This document shows positions 23,432 through 23,835 of a stretch of DNA of 23,835 bases, in pieces. Position 1 is the first letter of the stretch. The number at the start of each line of letters is the position of its first letter. The notes beneath the pieces are model-generated. The model did not search any database. It saw nothing but the letters and a program-made list of their open reading frames with translations, and had not been told where the DNA came from. Source of the stretch: CAZJBP01 sp964544115 (GTDB taxonomy: Bacteria > Verrucomicrobiota > Kiritimatiellia > UBA8416 > JADHWI01). The position numbers and the translations under genes are program-made. The stretch spans positions 1-23,835 of the forward strand of contig CAZJBP010000038.1 of assembly GCA_964544115.1 (NCBI GenBank). Reading direction: 5' to 3'.

Positions 23432-23835
23432 TTGAGGCGTGAATGGATAGCCATGGTCCTGCTTACGGTCTTTGCGGCCGTCAGGGCCGGGGCCTACACG
23501 GTGCAGGCCACGGCGGGCGCGGGCGGCTCGGTGTCGCCGGCGGGCATGACGTCATTCGCCAACGGCGCCGATGCCACGTTCACCGTGTCGCCCTCAAACG
23601 GGTTACGCATTGCCGATGTCCGGATCAATGGCGAGTCGGTGGGTCCGGTTCCGCGCTACACGTTTGCCGGTCCGGTGTCCAACCAGGTCCTGGAGGCCTT
23701 CTTCCATGTGCCTTGGGCGGCGCAGGTGACCGCTTACACGGCGGGCACGAATTCGTTCGTCCAGGGAACCACTCAGTATCGCCGCCCCGAGACGGCGCTG
23801 GGCGAGCCCACGCGGCGCACGAGCGGCGGCGCGGA
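23432..23835 (+). CDS. Exported protein, 3' truncated by window end
   Basis: The visible 134 codons start at TTG 23432, with AGAGGGAG (23415-23422) at ideal spacing; this gives MRREWIAMVLLTVFAAVRAGA, read with the first M for TTG, as a signal peptide. The ATG at 23453 lies too far from the purine tract and would shorten the signal. The mature part begins YTVQATAGAGGSVSPAG, a bacterial-repeat (Ig-like, Bacterial_2 type) fold, and continues into AYTAGTNSFVQGTTQYRRPE, then TALGEPTR. From memory, YxxPxxALGEPTR segments occur in exported proteins near cobalamin-uptake genes, which would fit the upstream riboswitch, but I am not certain. The gene runs past base 23835 with no stop. Confidence 0.72.
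   Translation, partial: MRREWIAMVLLTVFAAVRAGAYTVQATAGAGGSVSPAGMTSFANGADATFTVSPSNGLRIADVRINGESVGPVPRYTFAGPVSNQVLEAFFHVPWAAQVTAYTAGTNSFVQGTTQYRRPETALGEPTRRTSGGA

Overview
The window is a high-GC bacterial chromosome segment. Every intact gene lies on the + strand. The gene content suggests the PVC superphylum, most likely Kiritimatiellota or a related Verrucomicrobiota/Lentisphaerota lineage. The clues are a PEP-CTERM protein, an ExbB with a signal peptide, very large TPR and alpha/alpha-toroid envelope proteins, a GH43 glycosidase, PKD/fibronectin-type gene remnants, and degenerate heptanucleotide arrays. This placement is an inference; no rRNA or tRNA gene was seen.

Bases 1-6421 form a tightly overlapped tetrapyrrole operon: a 5'-truncated cbiK-like chelatase, a precorrin-2 dehydrogenase with an unassigned C-terminal extension, a HemC-SUMT-HemD triple fusion, hemB and hemL. 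Together these carry glutamate-1-semialdehyde to sirohydrochlorin and its metal chelate. No hemE, hemN/F or hemH is present. The HemC part ends where its third domain, which carries the dipyrromethane-cofactor cysteine, should begin. Between hemB and hemL sits a small gene of the 23S rRNA intervening-sequence (S23) four-helix-bundle family, bracketed by inverted heptamer arrays that encode the end of HemB, the end of the small protein and the bases just before the hemL start.

Bases 6532-10187 encode a heme-rich electron-transfer pair: a NapC/NirT-type heptaheme membrane cytochrome and a 13-heme protein fused to a b-type cytochrome, similar in layout to CbcL of Geobacter. The tetrapyrrole operon next door would supply precursors for such proteins.

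Bases 10239-10700 hold the tails of two divergent surface-protein genes whose 5' halves are gone. A good sigma70-type promoter (10790-10818) then precedes a four-gene operon: a 1051-residue TPR lipoprotein-like or periplasmic protein, ExbB, ExbD, and a 1790-residue membrane protein with two squalene-cyclase-like alpha/alpha toroids, several PD40 beta-propeller segments and five predicted membrane helices. This looks like a proton-motive-force-driven envelope machine of unknown function and is the best candidate here for an undescribed system.

A GH43 glycosidase follows. Next come a cobalamin riboswitch with a strong intrinsic terminator, a PEP-CTERM surface protein, a second heptamer array overlapping its stop codon, and the start of another exported protein that runs off the window. 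The last two genes probably belong to a B12-responsive uptake or surface locus.
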